A DNA stretch of 64,000 bases, taken from NCBI GenBank assembly GCA_040769385.1, contig JAXGLD010000005.1, positions 1 through 64,000 on the forward strand. Reading direction: 5' to 3'. The stretch comes from PHAA01 sp022706565. GTDB lineage: Bacteria; Bacillota; Syntrophomonadia; Syntrophomonadales; Syntrophomonadaceae. The translations under genes were made by a program, and so were the position numbers. Of this stretch, positions 9,973 through 18,185 are shown one piece after another. The notes beneath the pieces are model-generated. The model searched no databases. It saw only the letters and a list, made by a program, of their open reading frames with translations, and had not been told where the DNA came from. How positions within the stretch are numbered: position 1 is the first letter of the stretch; the number at the start of each line of letters is the position of its first letter.

Positions 9973-10527
9973 TTGTTTGATTTCGCTCTGCCAGAGAATT
10001 TGCTGGACTTTTTAAGGGTATGGGCCAGGCCGACAAACGCTTTGCTCTTTGTCCTGGTGGCCTGGAAATGGGGAGATTGGAGGAACTGGGCAAAGTATTA
10101 TTCCACTATCTTGTATGTAATCGTATTTGACTTGGTATATTTCGGTCTAACCATGGGATTCCCCCTGTGGCGGTATCATCACCCGGTATTGGGGTACACC
10201 TACAGCGATTTCTTGATCGCGTTTATTATGTTTCCGGCCACCATGCTGCTTTATCTGCCGTACCAGCCCAAGGAGAAGTATAAACAGGCCGGCTTCCTCT
10301 TGCTGTGGGTATTCATCTACGCGAGTATAGAACTGGCTCAGTCAAAAATGGGGGGGATAGTGTATTATCATGGCTGGCAATTTGTCCATTCGGTGTTATT
10401 TGACTGCCTGTTTTTTATCATGGCCAGGCTCCATTTCAAATATCCACTATCGACTTTTGCTGTTTCGCTAATCATGGTTCCGGCAGTTCTGGCATTATTC
10501 AATTTTCCTTTTACAAGCGTTATCTAG
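9973..10527 (+). CDS. CBO0543-family integral membrane protein
   Basis: The 184-residue product is a polytopic membrane protein with about five hydrophobic segments. It shows the conserved features I associate with the CBO0543 family of Firmicutes: FPLWRYHHP, SDFLIAFIMFPATMLLYLP, an ELAQSKMGGIVYYHGW block and RLHFKYPL. The function of that family is not established. The start is TTG 9973, 8 nt after AGGAGGT; no ATG in the same frame fits better. The gene stands alone, with a terminator before it and repeat A4 after it. Confidence 0.85.
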   Translation: MFDFALPENLLDFLRVWARPTNALLFVLVAWKWGDWRNWAKYYSTILYVIVFDLVYFGLTMGFPLWRYHHPVLGYTYSDFLIAFIMFPATMLLYLPYQPKEKYKQAGFLLLWVFIYASIELAQSKMGGIVYYHGWQFVHSVLFDCLFFIMARLHFKYPLSTFAVSLIMVPAVLALFNFPFTSVI

Positions 10528-10565
10528 TGCCCTAACCACGGGGAGGGGATACCTCTTGAAGTGCA

Positions 10566-10594
10566 AATAACTTGGGGCCTGTCCCCAAGTTATT
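10566..10594. repeat. Family A palindrome, copy A4
   Basis: This copy is identical in arms and loop to A3 and is also followed by GGGGGTAAAGTAT. It lies 38 bp after the CBO0543 gene and may serve as its terminator-like hairpin. Confidence 0.95.
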
Positions 10595-10614
10595 GGGGGT
10601 AAAGTATCGGGTGC

Positions 10615-10648
10615 AAAAAAAACCCTCGATCATTGATGATCGAGGGTT
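10615..10648 (-). terminator. Intrinsic terminator for tRNA-Leu
   Basis: On the minus strand AACCCTCGATCA pairs with TGATCGAGGGTT around TCAA and runs into a stretch of eight T. It lies just beyond the 3' end of the tRNA. Confidence 0.9.
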
Positions 10649-10658
10649 TGGTTTCGTA

Positions 10659-10745
10659 TGGTGCGGTAGAGAGGACTTGAACCTCCACAGCCTTGCGACT
10701 ACTAGAACCTGAATCTAGCGCGTCTGCCAATTCCGCCACTACCGC
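10659..10745 (-). tRNA. tRNA-Leu (anticodon CAG)
   Basis: On the minus strand the gene begins GCGGTAGTGGCG and ends CTACCGCACCA, so the CCA tail is encoded. The anticodon arm CTAGA-TTCAGGT-TCTAG gives anticodon CAG. A long variable arm and the T arm GAGGTTCAAGTCCTC complete a class II tRNA, as expected for leucine. It has its own promoter (10776-10805) and terminator (10615-10648). Confidence 0.97.
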
Positions 10746-10775
10746 TTGGGTCTGAGCATCTTCTCAGCAAAAAGA

Positions 10776-10805
10776 ATTATAGTATACCGGCGGCGAGATT
10801 GTCAA
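10776..10805 (-). promoter_or_regulatory. Promoter of tRNA-Leu
   Basis: On the minus strand there is a consensus TTGACA (10805-10800) and TATAAT (10781-10776) separated by 18 nt, about 30 nt upstream of the tRNA 5' end. Confidence 0.88.
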
Positions 10806-11029
10806 GAAGCGGTGTCATTTTTCGCGGGCGCATCAGATCCTGCCGAACTATGACCGTGCAGGGCGGTTAACATTCATCACCATCAGGCCTGAATGATTAT
10901 CAGGACAATCAAAATTTCTGAATTAATTGTCAGATCTTTAAATATCTTTTTCTATGTAGTTCTTATATATCCATGCTAAAATATGTAATTAAACAACATA
11001 AATAAGGTTAGGCAAAATGCTTGGATAAC

Positions 11030-11118
11030 CAACAAGGGCAAACCCGGCGAAAGGCGGGGACGCAAAACCTAGGGTCTAAGACTATTCAGTTATGACAGCC
11101 GGCTACTGGGATACCATA
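11030..11118 (+). promoter_or_regulatory. Cyclic di-GMP-I (GEMM) riboswitch
   Basis: The conserved GEMM-I elements are present in order: GGGCAAACC (11036-11044), a short hairpin capped by GAAA, GGGACGCAAA (11057-11066), CCTAGGGTCTAAG, and TATGACAGCC (11091-11100) followed by GGCTACTGGGAT. These are the c-di-GMP-contacting core and the tetraloop/receptor hairpins of the Firmicute type. The next gene is a PAS histidine kinase at 11259. A weak hairpin around 11129-11153 (CCTACTGC with GCAGG) may be part of the expression platform, but I cannot say whether the switch is ON or OFF. Confidence 0.92.
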
Positions 11119-11258
11119 GCACTAATGACCTACTGCTTTCTTCCACAGCAGGTTTGTGTCCTTGTGTCTTCATGTACCGGTTATCTCAGTGCATTGTGAT
11201 ATCATTATTGATCTGAGGTGATTGGTGTGGTTGAATCTAAGGGCTATACCACAATTCT

Positions 11259-12323
11259 GTGACCCACAACTTTTATACTCTTTTTAATCTGAGCCCGTTG
11301 GGGATGTGCATTGTTTCCCTAAGAGATGAAAGATTGATTGACGTCAATGAAGTATTCCAGGAAATTACCGGTCTGAGTAAAGAACAGGCCCTTCAAATCC
11401 ATGCCGGTGATTTGACCATCTGGATGCATAATGACGATTATGAAAACCTGAAAAAGCTGATTGCATTGCAGCATCGGGTGATAAATTACGAGACCAGAAC
11501 CAGGCTTAAAGGTATGACCAGAACCATGCTGCTATCGGCGGCGGTCATCTGGTGGCAGAACATGCCTTGCATGTTGGTGGTAGTCAACGATATTACAGAA
11601 TTGAAGCATTATAAACAGGAGATATCACGGCTAGACCGCCTTAATCTGGTGGGGGAGATGGCGGCGGGCATAGCTCACGAAGTCCGCAATCCTATGACCA
11701 CTGTGAAAGGCTTTCTGCAGCTGATGAGGTCTGATGCCAAATATGATGAAGATTTCGAGACCATGGATTTAATGATAGAGGAATTGGACCGGGCCAATGT
11801 AATAATCACCGAGTTCCTGTCTCTGGCCAGAAGTAAAACTGCCAATTTGGTGAGGGGAGACCTTAATACTCGGCTATTGAGACTGTACCCCCTTCTGCAG
11901 GCGGAAGCCCTCAAAAGTGATATAAAAATAGACATGGACCTGCACGAGACCGCGGCCATTATGCTGGACGAATCGGAAGTGCGCCAACTGGTATTGAACC
12001 TGGCCATTAACGGCATGGATGCCATGCCCCATGGAGGAATCCTGACCATTAAGACCTTTGAAGATAAATATGGGGTGAACCTGATCGTCGAAGACCAAGG
12101 AACAGGAATACCGGCTGACATAATGGAGCATTTGGCGACGCCCTTTTTTACCACCAAAGAAAAAGGAACCGGTCTGGGATTGGCGGTTTGCTGTCGGATC
12201 GTGGAAAGGCATAATGCCTACATGGAGTTTGACACCAGTACTAAGGGCACTGTGTTTACGATTATTTTTCCCAAATGCAAGGATGGCACCAAACCCGTCA
12301 GGGTATCATCAGAAAAGGGGTGA
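11259..12323 (+). CDS. PAS-domain sensor histidine kinase
   Basis: The 354-residue soluble kinase has an N-terminal PAS domain (about 5-115, with VNEVFQEITGLS), a HisKA domain with phospho-acceptor His140 in GIAHEVRNPMTT, and an HATPase_c domain (about 235-340) with N-box NLAINGMDAM, G1 EDQGTGIP and PFFTTKEKGTGLGL. The layout resembles NtrB/KinE-type cytoplasmic kinases, including sporulation kinases. The upstream c-di-GMP riboswitch should tie its expression to that messenger. In-frame stops upstream limit the start to GTG 11259 or later; its ribosome site is poor, and an 11-codon frame with GAGGTG overlaps it. No response regulator is adjacent; the MBL gene follows 4 nt downstream. Confidence 0.9.
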   Translation: MTHNFYTLFNLSPLGMCIVSLRDERLIDVNEVFQEITGLSKEQALQIHAGDLTIWMHNDDYENLKKLIALQHRVINYETRTRLKGMTRTMLLSAAVIWWQNMPCMLVVVNDITELKHYKQEISRLDRLNLVGEMAAGIAHEVRNPMTTVKGFLQLMRSDAKYDEDFETMDLMIEELDRANVIITEFLSLARSKTANLVRGDLNTRLLRLYPLLQAEALKSDIKIDMDLHETAAIMLDESEVRQLVLNLAINGMDAMPHGGILTIKTFEDKYGVNLIVEDQGTGIPADIMEHLATPFFTTKEKGTGLGLAVCCRIVERHNAYMEFDTSTKGTVFTIIFPKCKDGTKPVRVSSEKG

Positions 12324-12327
12324 TCGC

Positions 12328-13152
12328 ATGGTCATAAAAACACTGGTGGAAAACGAGGCGATATCAGACCAGTACGGGACTGAACATGGGTTGAGTCTCT
12401 ATATCGAAACCAAGAAGCATAAGCTGCTCTTTGACACCGGTGCGTCCGGCTTGTTCCTGGATAATGCCCGCAAGATGCAGGTTGATATTGCTGGCGTTGA
12501 CCTGGTAGTGATTTCTCATGGTCATTATGACCATGGCGGCGGGCTAAAAGCCTTCCTGCAGGAAAACTCCCAGGCCAAGGTGTACCTGCACCGCAAGGCG
12601 TTCGAAAAGCACTATACCAAACGCAGCAACGGAAAAACCCATGACATCGGCATCAACGAGGAACTAAAGCATGATAGCCGGGTGATCCTGGTCGACGACT
12701 ACCTGCGCATAGACGAAGAATTGGAACTATTCGCGGCAGTGAAAGGGCGGGAGTTGTATTCCACTGCCAACCGGGCTCTGTTCATGCAGGTCGGGGATGA
12801 CCTGGTTGAGGATAGTTGGGAGCACGAACAAAACCTGATCATTACCGAGAACGGCAGACTACTGTTACTGGCGGGATGTGCTCATAATGGGATAGTCAAC
12901 ATCGTCAAACGGATGATAGAGATCAAGGGCCGGCCAGCCGATTGTGTGATGGGGGGATTTCACCTGTTCAATCCCGCCAGTAAGGAGAGTGAAGCCCCGG
13001 ATTTAATCGAGGGGATCGCCGCCATACTTATGGAAACCGGATCCCAATACTATACCGGCCACTGTACAGGTCGGGCACCCTATGAGCAGCTTAAAGAATT
13101 GATGCAAGATAAGCTTCAGTATTTAGCCACCGGCAGTGTAGTGAAGATCTAA
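12328..13152 (+). CDS. MBL-fold metal-dependent hydrolase
   Basis: The 274-residue protein carries the metallo-beta-lactamase signature SHGHYDHGGG (metal ligands His64, His66, Asp68, His69), a later AGCAHNG motif and GGFHLF. This resembles the family annotated in archaea as dihydropterin-related synthase and in many Firmicutes as a generic MBL hydrolase. I start at ATG 12328, 5 nt after an AGGGGTG site that overlaps the kinase stop; a longer frame from 12214 would overlap the kinase. Co-transcription with the kinase places it under the c-di-GMP riboswitch. The substrate is unknown. Confidence 0.88.
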   Translation: MVIKTLVENEAISDQYGTEHGLSLYIETKKHKLLFDTGASGLFLDNARKMQVDIAGVDLVVISHGHYDHGGGLKAFLQENSQAKVYLHRKAFEKHYTKRSNGKTHDIGINEELKHDSRVILVDDYLRIDEELELFAAVKGRELYSTANRALFMQVGDDLVEDSWEHEQNLIITENGRLLLLAGCAHNGIVNIVKRMIEIKGRPADCVMGGFHLFNPASKESEAPDLIEGIAAILMETGSQYYTGHCTGRAPYEQLKELMQDKLQYLATGSVVKI

Positions 13153-13211
13153 GGATCGATCTTTCAGCTCTGCAGACAGACACTTGCCGCTTGGAAGCCA
13201 GGCACGTGTTT

Positions 13212-13436
13212 TTATCGGCTCTTGCCACCCGGGCCCGGGGTCAGTACGCCGACCAGGGCGCCCAGGGAACCCGAACCCAGGGCAACCAAGATGTCAGGGA
13301 TGGGCCGGCCGAGGACGGCCAGGGCGATAATGCCGCTGAGGTTCAAGATCGTTACCACGCCCAGAAAACGAACCACCGTATGATAGATCGGGGTCTGTTC
13401 CGGATCGTGAGGGGGCAGTGATGATTTTTCACTCAT
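13212..13436 (-). CDS. Small two-helix membrane protein
   Basis: This 74-residue protein has a charged N-terminus (MSEKSSLPPHDPEQ), two likely membrane helices (VVRFLGVVTILNLSGIIALA and ILVALGSGSLGALVGVLTP) and a short basic tail. A strong AAAGGAGG site sits 9 nt before the ATG at 13436, which is why I accept it over opposite-strand frames. The size and topology recall phage holin-like or small accessory membrane proteins, but I do not recognise a family. It stands alone between two plus-strand genes. Confidence 0.65.
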   Translation of the reverse strand: MSEKSSLPPHDPEQTPIYHTVVRFLGVVTILNLSGIIALAVLGRPIPDILVALGSGSLGALVGVLTPGPGGKSR

Positions 13437-13482
13437 GGGGATGGACCTCCTTTAGTTTTAATACAAGGTATGCAAAACGCAG

Positions 13483-13530
13483 GCGGGACTACACAACTCT
13501 ACTTGAAGTTGTTTGTATCCCCGCTTTTAC
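13483..13530 (+). terminator. Possible terminator hairpin
   Basis: GCGGG and ACAAC near 13483-13496 pair with GTTGT and CCCGC near 13509-13524, followed by TTTT. It reads rightward, where the nearest upstream plus-strand gene ended at 13152, so its client is unclear. Confidence 0.35.
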
Positions 13531-13676
13531 ATTCCCGCCGGTTATGGATTAGAATAAAGGCACAATCGGTTGCGGATCTGGATTATCAAGTTGTCAGCGC
13601 CGATTGAGGTCGTTACGTCACTACATAGAAGAAGGACACTGGAGATATACATTCGTCAAACGAGAGGATGATAGAT

Positions 13677-14867
13677 GTGATTGCAAATAAGATGCGGGGA
13701 CCGGTAGAGAACAGTTCGGTGGTACGGGCCATGTTCGAGGAGGGCAAACGCCTGGCAGCCATTCACGGGGCGGACAATGTCTTTGACTTCAGCCTGGGCA
13801 ATCCCAATGTCGAACCGCCAGAGGCCATCAAGCAGGCCATCATCGAGGTGGTCAATGAATTCAGACCTATGGACCTGCACGGCTACATGAACAATTCCGG
13901 TTATGAAGAGGTGCGCCAGGCCATCGCCGCTTGGCTCAATCACCGGCATGGTACAGACTTCACCTTTGCCAATATCGTAATGACCGTGGGGGCGGCGGGC
14001 GGACTCAATGTGGCCTTCAAGACCCTGCTGGATCCGGGCGATGAGGTGATCGTATTCGCGCCTTTCTTCGGGGAATACCGTTTCTATGTAGACAACTACG
14101 GGGGCCAGCTGGTGCCTGTGCCGGCCCCGGCGCCACAATTCCAGCCTGACCTGGAGGTGTTTAGCCAGAAGATTACCCCCCGTACGAAGGCGGTTATTAT
14201 CAATTCCCCCAACAATCCTACCGGGGTCATTTACTCCGAAGCGACCATTAAAGAGCTGGCCGCCATTTTAAGCCGCAAGCAGCACGAGTTGGGCACTGAC
14301 ATCTACCTTATCGCTGACGAACCTTACCGCGAACTGGTCTATGACGGCGCCGAGGTCCCCTATTTGACCAAGTATTATGAGAATACCATCGTCGGTTATT
14401 CATTCAGCAAATCCCTGTCCCTGCCCGGGGAACGGATTGGTTATCTGGTCATCCCCAGTCAGGCGGCAGACTTCGAGAATATCGTCACCGCCGCCAACAT
14501 AGCCACCCGTATTCTGGGATTTGTCAATGCGCCCTCCCTGTTCCAGCGGATCATTCCCAAATGCCTGGATGCCCAGGTGGACATCGCCGCTTACAACCGC
14601 AACCGGGAGCTGCTCTACAACGGGCTCATATCCTTCGGGTATGAATGCGTGAAACCGGAGGGGGCCTTCTACCTGTTTATCAAGACCCCCATCGATGATG
14701 ACCTCGATTTCTGCAACCGGGCCAAGCAGAGGAATATTCTCATGGTACCGGGGGCTTCGTACGGCTGCCCGGGTTATGCCCGTATTGCCTACTGTGTGGC
14801 TTACGACACCATCGCCCGGGCCCTGCCTGGCTTCCAGGCCTTGATTGAAGAAGTGCGGGCGGGATGA
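13677..14867 (+). CDS. PLP-dependent class I aminotransferase
   Basis: This 396-residue aminotransferase of the aspartate aminotransferase fold-type I family has NSPNNPTGV (substrate and cofactor contact), an ADEPYRELVYDG segment with the pyridine-binding Asp, and the Schiff-base lysine in YSFSKSLSLPGERIGY. The N-terminus MIANKMRGPVENSSVVRAMF is typical of a Clostridia group of about 395 residues. I favour GTG 13677, 9 nt after GAGAGG; the ATG at 13668 lies directly on that site. The amino-donor specificity cannot be assigned. The gene is monocistronic as far as can be seen. Confidence 0.9.
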   Translation: MIANKMRGPVENSSVVRAMFEEGKRLAAIHGADNVFDFSLGNPNVEPPEAIKQAIIEVVNEFRPMDLHGYMNNSGYEEVRQAIAAWLNHRHGTDFTFANIVMTVGAAGGLNVAFKTLLDPGDEVIVFAPFFGEYRFYVDNYGGQLVPVPAPAPQFQPDLEVFSQKITPRTKAVIINSPNNPTGVIYSEATIKELAAILSRKQHELGTDIYLIADEPYRELVYDGAEVPYLTKYYENTIVGYSFSKSLSLPGERIGYLVIPSQAADFENIVTAANIATRILGFVNAPSLFQRIIPKCLDAQVDIAAYNRNRELLYNGLISFGYECVKPEGAFYLFIKTPIDDDLDFCNRAKQRNILMVPGASYGCPGYARIAYCVAYDTIARALPGFQALIEEVRAG

Positions 14868-14934
14868 CCGGTGCGCACCCGGTGCTGATATCAGCCGGGG
14901 CCGATTAATCCCAGCCAAAATTGGAAATCATAAG

Positions 14935-14972
14935 TATATGGAGTATGGATGTTGTGATATGCTATCCATATA
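14935..14972. promoter_or_regulatory. Inverted repeat upstream of the phasin-like gene
   Basis: TATATGGA (14935-14942) and TCCATATA (14965-14972) are exact complements separated by 22 nt, and the left arm is followed by a second TATGGA. The site lies 28 bp upstream of the phasin-like start. It could be an operator; no regulator is identified. Confidence 0.4.
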
Positions 14973-15000
14973 ACCAAGATTAAGCGAGGGGGAATATCAG

Positions 15001-15309
15001 ATGGATATGTTTGACCGCTTCATCAACATGGGTATTGGCATGTTCAGCCTGACTAGGGACAGGGCGCAGGCTTATATCGACGAGATGGTGGAAAGAGGCG
15101 AGATAAAAAGGGAAGACGCCAAGGAAAGTGTGGACCAGATCATCCGCAAGGGCGAGGAGCAAAGAGCTGAGTTCAGCAAAGCCATGCAGGACGAATTTGA
15201 CAAATGGAGAAGCAAATTCGGGGTGGTTACCCGCGCGGAATATGATGAACTGCTGAAAAGAATCAAGGATCTGGAAGTCAGACTGGGCGAGCACGAGCCG
15301 CAGGCCTAA
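15001..15309 (+). CDS. Phasin-like coiled-coil protein
   Basis: The 102-residue protein is almost entirely charged amphipathic helix: an N-terminal FDRFINMGIGMFSLTRDRAQAYIDEMVERGEI segment, an EDAKESVDQIIRKGEEQRAEF block and a C-terminal coiled coil. This matches small phasin/PhaF-like polyhydroxyalkanoate granule proteins of Firmicutes. Butyrate-oxidising syntrophs such as Syntrophomonas can accumulate PHB, which fits, but no PHA synthase gene is in the window. GAGGGGGAA precedes the ATG. An operator-like inverted repeat lies upstream and a terminator follows at 15395. A generic coiled-coil protein is the alternative. Confidence 0.7.
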   Translation: MDMFDRFINMGIGMFSLTRDRAQAYIDEMVERGEIKREDAKESVDQIIRKGEEQRAEFSKAMQDEFDKWRSKFGVVTRAEYDELLKRIKDLEVRLGEHEPQA

Positions 15310-15394
15310 TTTTCGAATTAACCGGTGTCGATGGTCAAGGCGGGAGATCGCCGGCCGGAGACCACTTATGACAATCTAACCAAATGGATTAGGG

Positions 15395-15424
15395 AGCGAG
15401 GAGCATATCCTCGCTCTTCTTGTT
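15395..15424 (+). terminator. Intrinsic terminator after the phasin-like gene
   Basis: AGCGAGGA (15395-15402) pairs perfectly with TCCTCGCT (15408-15415) around GCATA, followed by the T-rich CTTCTTGTT. Confidence 0.8.
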
Positions 15425-15547
15425 GGGGATTTATACTGTCATCATAAACGAAGTAAAGAATCTCTATACTTCGGGTACACGTGTATAGCCAGGGTTGGTA
15501 CGGAAGACAATATATGGTTAAGGAAGAAAAACGGAGCAGGGGGAAAT

Positions 15548-17218
15548 ATGAACTGGGGCAATGGCACAGTGCATTTCAGCCACATCGGCAGATACCGGGA
15601 GATAGCCAACGTTTTGGTCAAACACGGCTTCGGATTCCTGTTTGACCGGCTCAGCCTGCAAAAGATCGTAGGCCGCTGGAAGGTCAAGGAGGTTAAGCAG
15701 GGTGGTCCTGGACCCGGGTCCCCCCAGCGGCTGCGGATGGCCCTGGTAGAGTTGGGCCCGGCCTTCGTCAAGCTGGGTCAGCTGTTAAGTATTCGCCCTG
15801 ATCTGCTGGGGCCGGAATACATAGCCGAACTGGAGAAACTGCAGAACGAGGTCCCCCCGGTTTCCTTCCAAGCGGTGATGGACGTTTGCCGGGACAGCGG
15901 GATTCAAATAGAACAAGAATTTGCTCATGTTGATCCGGTTCCCCTAGCTGCCGCCTCTATCGCCCAGGTACACCGGGCGGTACTGAAGAGCGGCGAAGAG
16001 GTAGTTCTCAAAGTGCAGCGCCCCGGTATCGCCAGGGTTATCGAAACCGATTTGCTGATCCTGGCGGATATGGGACGACTGTTGGAGAAAAGAACTGCCT
16101 GGGGCAGCCTCTATAAGGTGAGTGAGATCGTTGCGGAACTTTCAAGTGCGGTGCGGCGGGAGCTGGATTTTGAACAGGAAGCCCGCAACGCTGACATATT
16201 TTACAACAATTATCGAAACGACCCCCATGTGCTTATCCCCCGGGTATATTGGGATTATACCAACCGGCGGCTCTTGACTATGGAGTACATCGCCGGCACC
16301 AAGATCACTGATTTCATCACCTTGCCGGTATCTGATCTAAAAACGGCCGATATCGCCAAAAGCCTGTTGGCTTCCTTGTATACCCAGATCTATGAAAGAG
16401 GGTTCTTCCATGCCGACCCCCACCCGGGCAATATCGCGGTAAGCCCCTCCGGCCAGATTATTTATTACGACTTTGGCCAGGTGGGAGTTCTTGACCACGT
16501 GCTTAAGGAAGAGTGCATCAATTTGCTGCTGGGAATGATCGATTATGATGCGGAGGCGGTGACCCGGGCCTTGCTGGCTATTGGCATTGGGACTCGATTC
16601 ATACGGCGGGAAGACCTTATCCGGGATGTGGCCCGCCTGGAGAAGAAATACTACGGCATGCCCCTGGCCCAGATCAAGCTGGGGGAAGCCATGGCCGAGC
16701 TGTTGGAATTGTCTACCCGCTACCAGGTCCGGGTACCGGCTGAATTGTCGCTGGTAGTGAAGATGCTGATGACCATCGAAAGCATCGTCACCCAACTGGA
16801 CCCGCAGATAAGCCTGGTCAAGATTGCCGGGCCTTACGGGAGAAGGGTATTGATGCACAGGTACTCGCCCCGGCACCTGGCGACCCTGGTCCGGCACAGC
16901 GCTCAAGGTTATGCCCGGCTGGCGCGAGATTTACCGGACGAACTGGAAAGGATACTGGACTTGGTCAGCGAAGGTGAGATCAAGCTCAAAATGGAGATTA
17001 ACAATATGGAAAAGGTTGCGGCCAAGTTCGATGTCATGTCCAACCGCGTCTCTCTGGCCATCATCCTGGCCAGCTTGCTCATGGGCACCGCCCTGATCGC
17101 CGATGACGCCAATAGTGTCATTTTGGCTCGCCTGCCGGTGGTGGAACTGGGCTTCCTGGCCGCCTTTGTCCTGGGTCTATTCCTGACCTGGTCCATCATC
17201 AAGAGCGGCCGATTTTGA
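15548..17218 (+). CDS. AarF/UbiB/ABC1 atypical kinase (first copy)
   Basis: The 556-residue protein is a full-length UbiB-family protein-kinase-like ATPase. It shows the KxGQ motif (FVKLGQLLSIRPDLL), the Ala-rich nucleotide loop (AAASIAQVHRA), VVLKVQRPG with the conserved Lys, HADPHPGNI and YDFGQVG, and two C-terminal membrane helices. In other bacteria the family supports quinone or isoprenoid lipid metabolism. No ubiquinone or menaquinone synthesis gene is adjacent; ubiX at 39.3 kb is distant. The ATG follows a GCAGGGGG site. A second paralogue lies at 40949-42634. A family A repeat pair follows the stop. Confidence 0.93.
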   Translation: MNWGNGTVHFSHIGRYREIANVLVKHGFGFLFDRLSLQKIVGRWKVKEVKQGGPGPGSPQRLRMALVELGPAFVKLGQLLSIRPDLLGPEYIAELEKLQNEVPPVSFQAVMDVCRDSGIQIEQEFAHVDPVPLAAASIAQVHRAVLKSGEEVVLKVQRPGIARVIETDLLILADMGRLLEKRTAWGSLYKVSEIVAELSSAVRRELDFEQEARNADIFYNNYRNDPHVLIPRVYWDYTNRRLLTMEYIAGTKITDFITLPVSDLKTADIAKSLLASLYTQIYERGFFHADPHPGNIAVSPSGQIIYYDFGQVGVLDHVLKEECINLLLGMIDYDAEAVTRALLAIGIGTRFIRREDLIRDVARLEKKYYGMPLAQIKLGEAMAELLELSTRYQVRVPAELSLVVKMLMTIESIVTQLDPQISLVKIAGPYGRRVLMHRYSPRHLATLVRHSAQGYARLARDLPDELERILDLVSEGEIKLKMEINNMEKVAAKFDVMSNRVSLAIILASLLMGTALIADDANSVILARLPVVELGFLAAFVLGLFLTWSIIKSGRF

Positions 17219-17231
17219 ATACCCGGACACC

Positions 17232-17348
17232 AATAACTTGGGGCCTGTCCCCAAGTTATTGGGCTTCAAATGTGGGTGCAGGCCCCGACAATACTGGCTT
17301 GGAGGGCTCTCAAAAACAGAATAACTTGGGGCCTGTCCCCAAGTTATT
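17232..17348. repeat. Composite repeat: two family A palindromes (copies A5, A6)
   Basis: Copies at 17232-17260 and 17320-17348 have AATAACTTGGGG arms and a CCTGT loop. The 59-bp middle shares TACTGGCTTG, AGGGCT and AAAAC blocks with the middle of the unit at 7318-7434, and both units are exactly 117 bp long. The unit begins 13 bp after the AarF stop codon. Confidence 0.9.
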
Positions 17349-17381
17349 GTGGCAGGCAGGATATTCCTGCATCTTTTATTC

Positions 17382-17410
17382 TTGACGGAATATATTTAAA
17401 ATGATAGTAT
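17382..17410 (+). promoter_or_regulatory. Promoter of the T-box operon
   Basis: TTGACG (17382-17387) and TAGTAT (17405-17410) are separated by 17 nt and lie just upstream of T-box stem I. Confidence 0.65.
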
Positions 17411-17424
17411 TTTCGGAAGTTCAA

Positions 17425-17670
17425 TAAATAAAGCGATGATCAGGATAGTAGTCAGCGGGGTGACTCCAAGAGAGCCGGGCAGGGTGGGAACCGGCAGCAT
17501 ACCGATGATGAATGCCGCCTGGGAGCGTTGGTTTTAAGGCTTTTAGCCCCAAGCCAGCCGGCCGCTGCCGTTACCGGTTCAAGGTGGGTCACAGTAATGT
17601 GGCCAACTAGGGTGGTACCGCGGGAAAATAGCTCTCGTCCCTTTTGGGAGGAGGGTTTTTTGTTTTCTTT
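17425..17670 (+). promoter_or_regulatory. T-box leader (tRNA-sensing), possibly alanine-specific
   Basis: The T-box sequence AGGGTGGTACCGCG is at 17609-17622. A competing terminator (about 17631-17666, GTCCCTTTTGGGAGG stem then TTTTTTG) follows. Stem I has the loop-E AGTA near 17447, an AGAGAG bulge near 17471 and the opposing GAA. The 3' side of the specifier loop reads TGAATGCCGCCTG, giving either GCC (Ala) or TGC (Cys). The UGGU of the T-box pairs with a tRNA ending ACCA, that is discriminator A, which fits tRNA-Ala better than the usual tRNA-Cys with U. It controls the Lrp regulator and aminotransferase that follow. Confidence 0.93.
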
Positions 17671-17699
17671 GTAGACTTATTTAAGAAGGAGTGCGGGGA

Positions 17700-18185
17700 A
17701 TGGAACTTAAAGTAAGAATCCTGGAATTGCTGGAGCGTGATGCCCGTATCAGCACCAAGACGCTGGCGAGCATGCTGGATCAGGATGAAGAGGTGATCGC
17801 CAAGACTATAGCGGACATGGAAAAGGATAAGACCATTCTCGGCTATGGGGCGATAATCAATTGGGAGAACGTGGGAGTCGACGAGGTTTCCGCCATGATC
17901 GACGTTAAAGTCATCCCCGAGAGGGAAAAGGGCTTCAATGCCATCGCGGAGAGGATCCAGCATTTCCCCGAGGTGAGGTGTGTCTACCTTATGAGCGGCA
18001 CCTATGACCTGTCGGTAGTGGTGGGGGGCAGGACCATGAAAGAAGTGGCTCGTTTCGTATCCCACAAGCTGTCTACCCTCGAGCATGTGCAGAGCACCGT
18101 GACCCACTTCGTCCTTAAGCGCTACAAGCAGGACAACTTCATCTTTGGAGAGGCTGAAGCTGATAGAAGGCTGGTGGTCAGCTGA
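17700..18185 (+). CDS. Lrp/AsnC-family transcriptional regulator
   Basis: The 161-residue protein has an N-terminal winged helix (VRILELLERDARISTKTLASML) and a C-terminal ligand-binding RAM-type domain (GVDEVSAMIDVKVIPEREKGFNAIAERI, MSGTYDLSVVV). ATG 17700 is chosen because AAGGAG (17686-17691) lies 8 nt upstream; a GTG at 17691 overlaps that site. The stop overlaps the ATG of the aminotransferase gene by one base (TGATG), so the two are translationally coupled. The operon is under the T-box. It probably senses an amino acid and regulates the aminotransferase or other amino-acid genes. Confidence 0.92.
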   Translation: MELKVRILELLERDARISTKTLASMLDQDEEVIAKTIADMEKDKTILGYGAIINWENVGVDEVSAMIDVKVIPEREKGFNAIAERIQHFPEVRCVYLMSGTYDLSVVVGGRTMKEVARFVSHKLSTLEHVQSTVTHFVLKRYKQDNFIFGEAEADRRLVVS

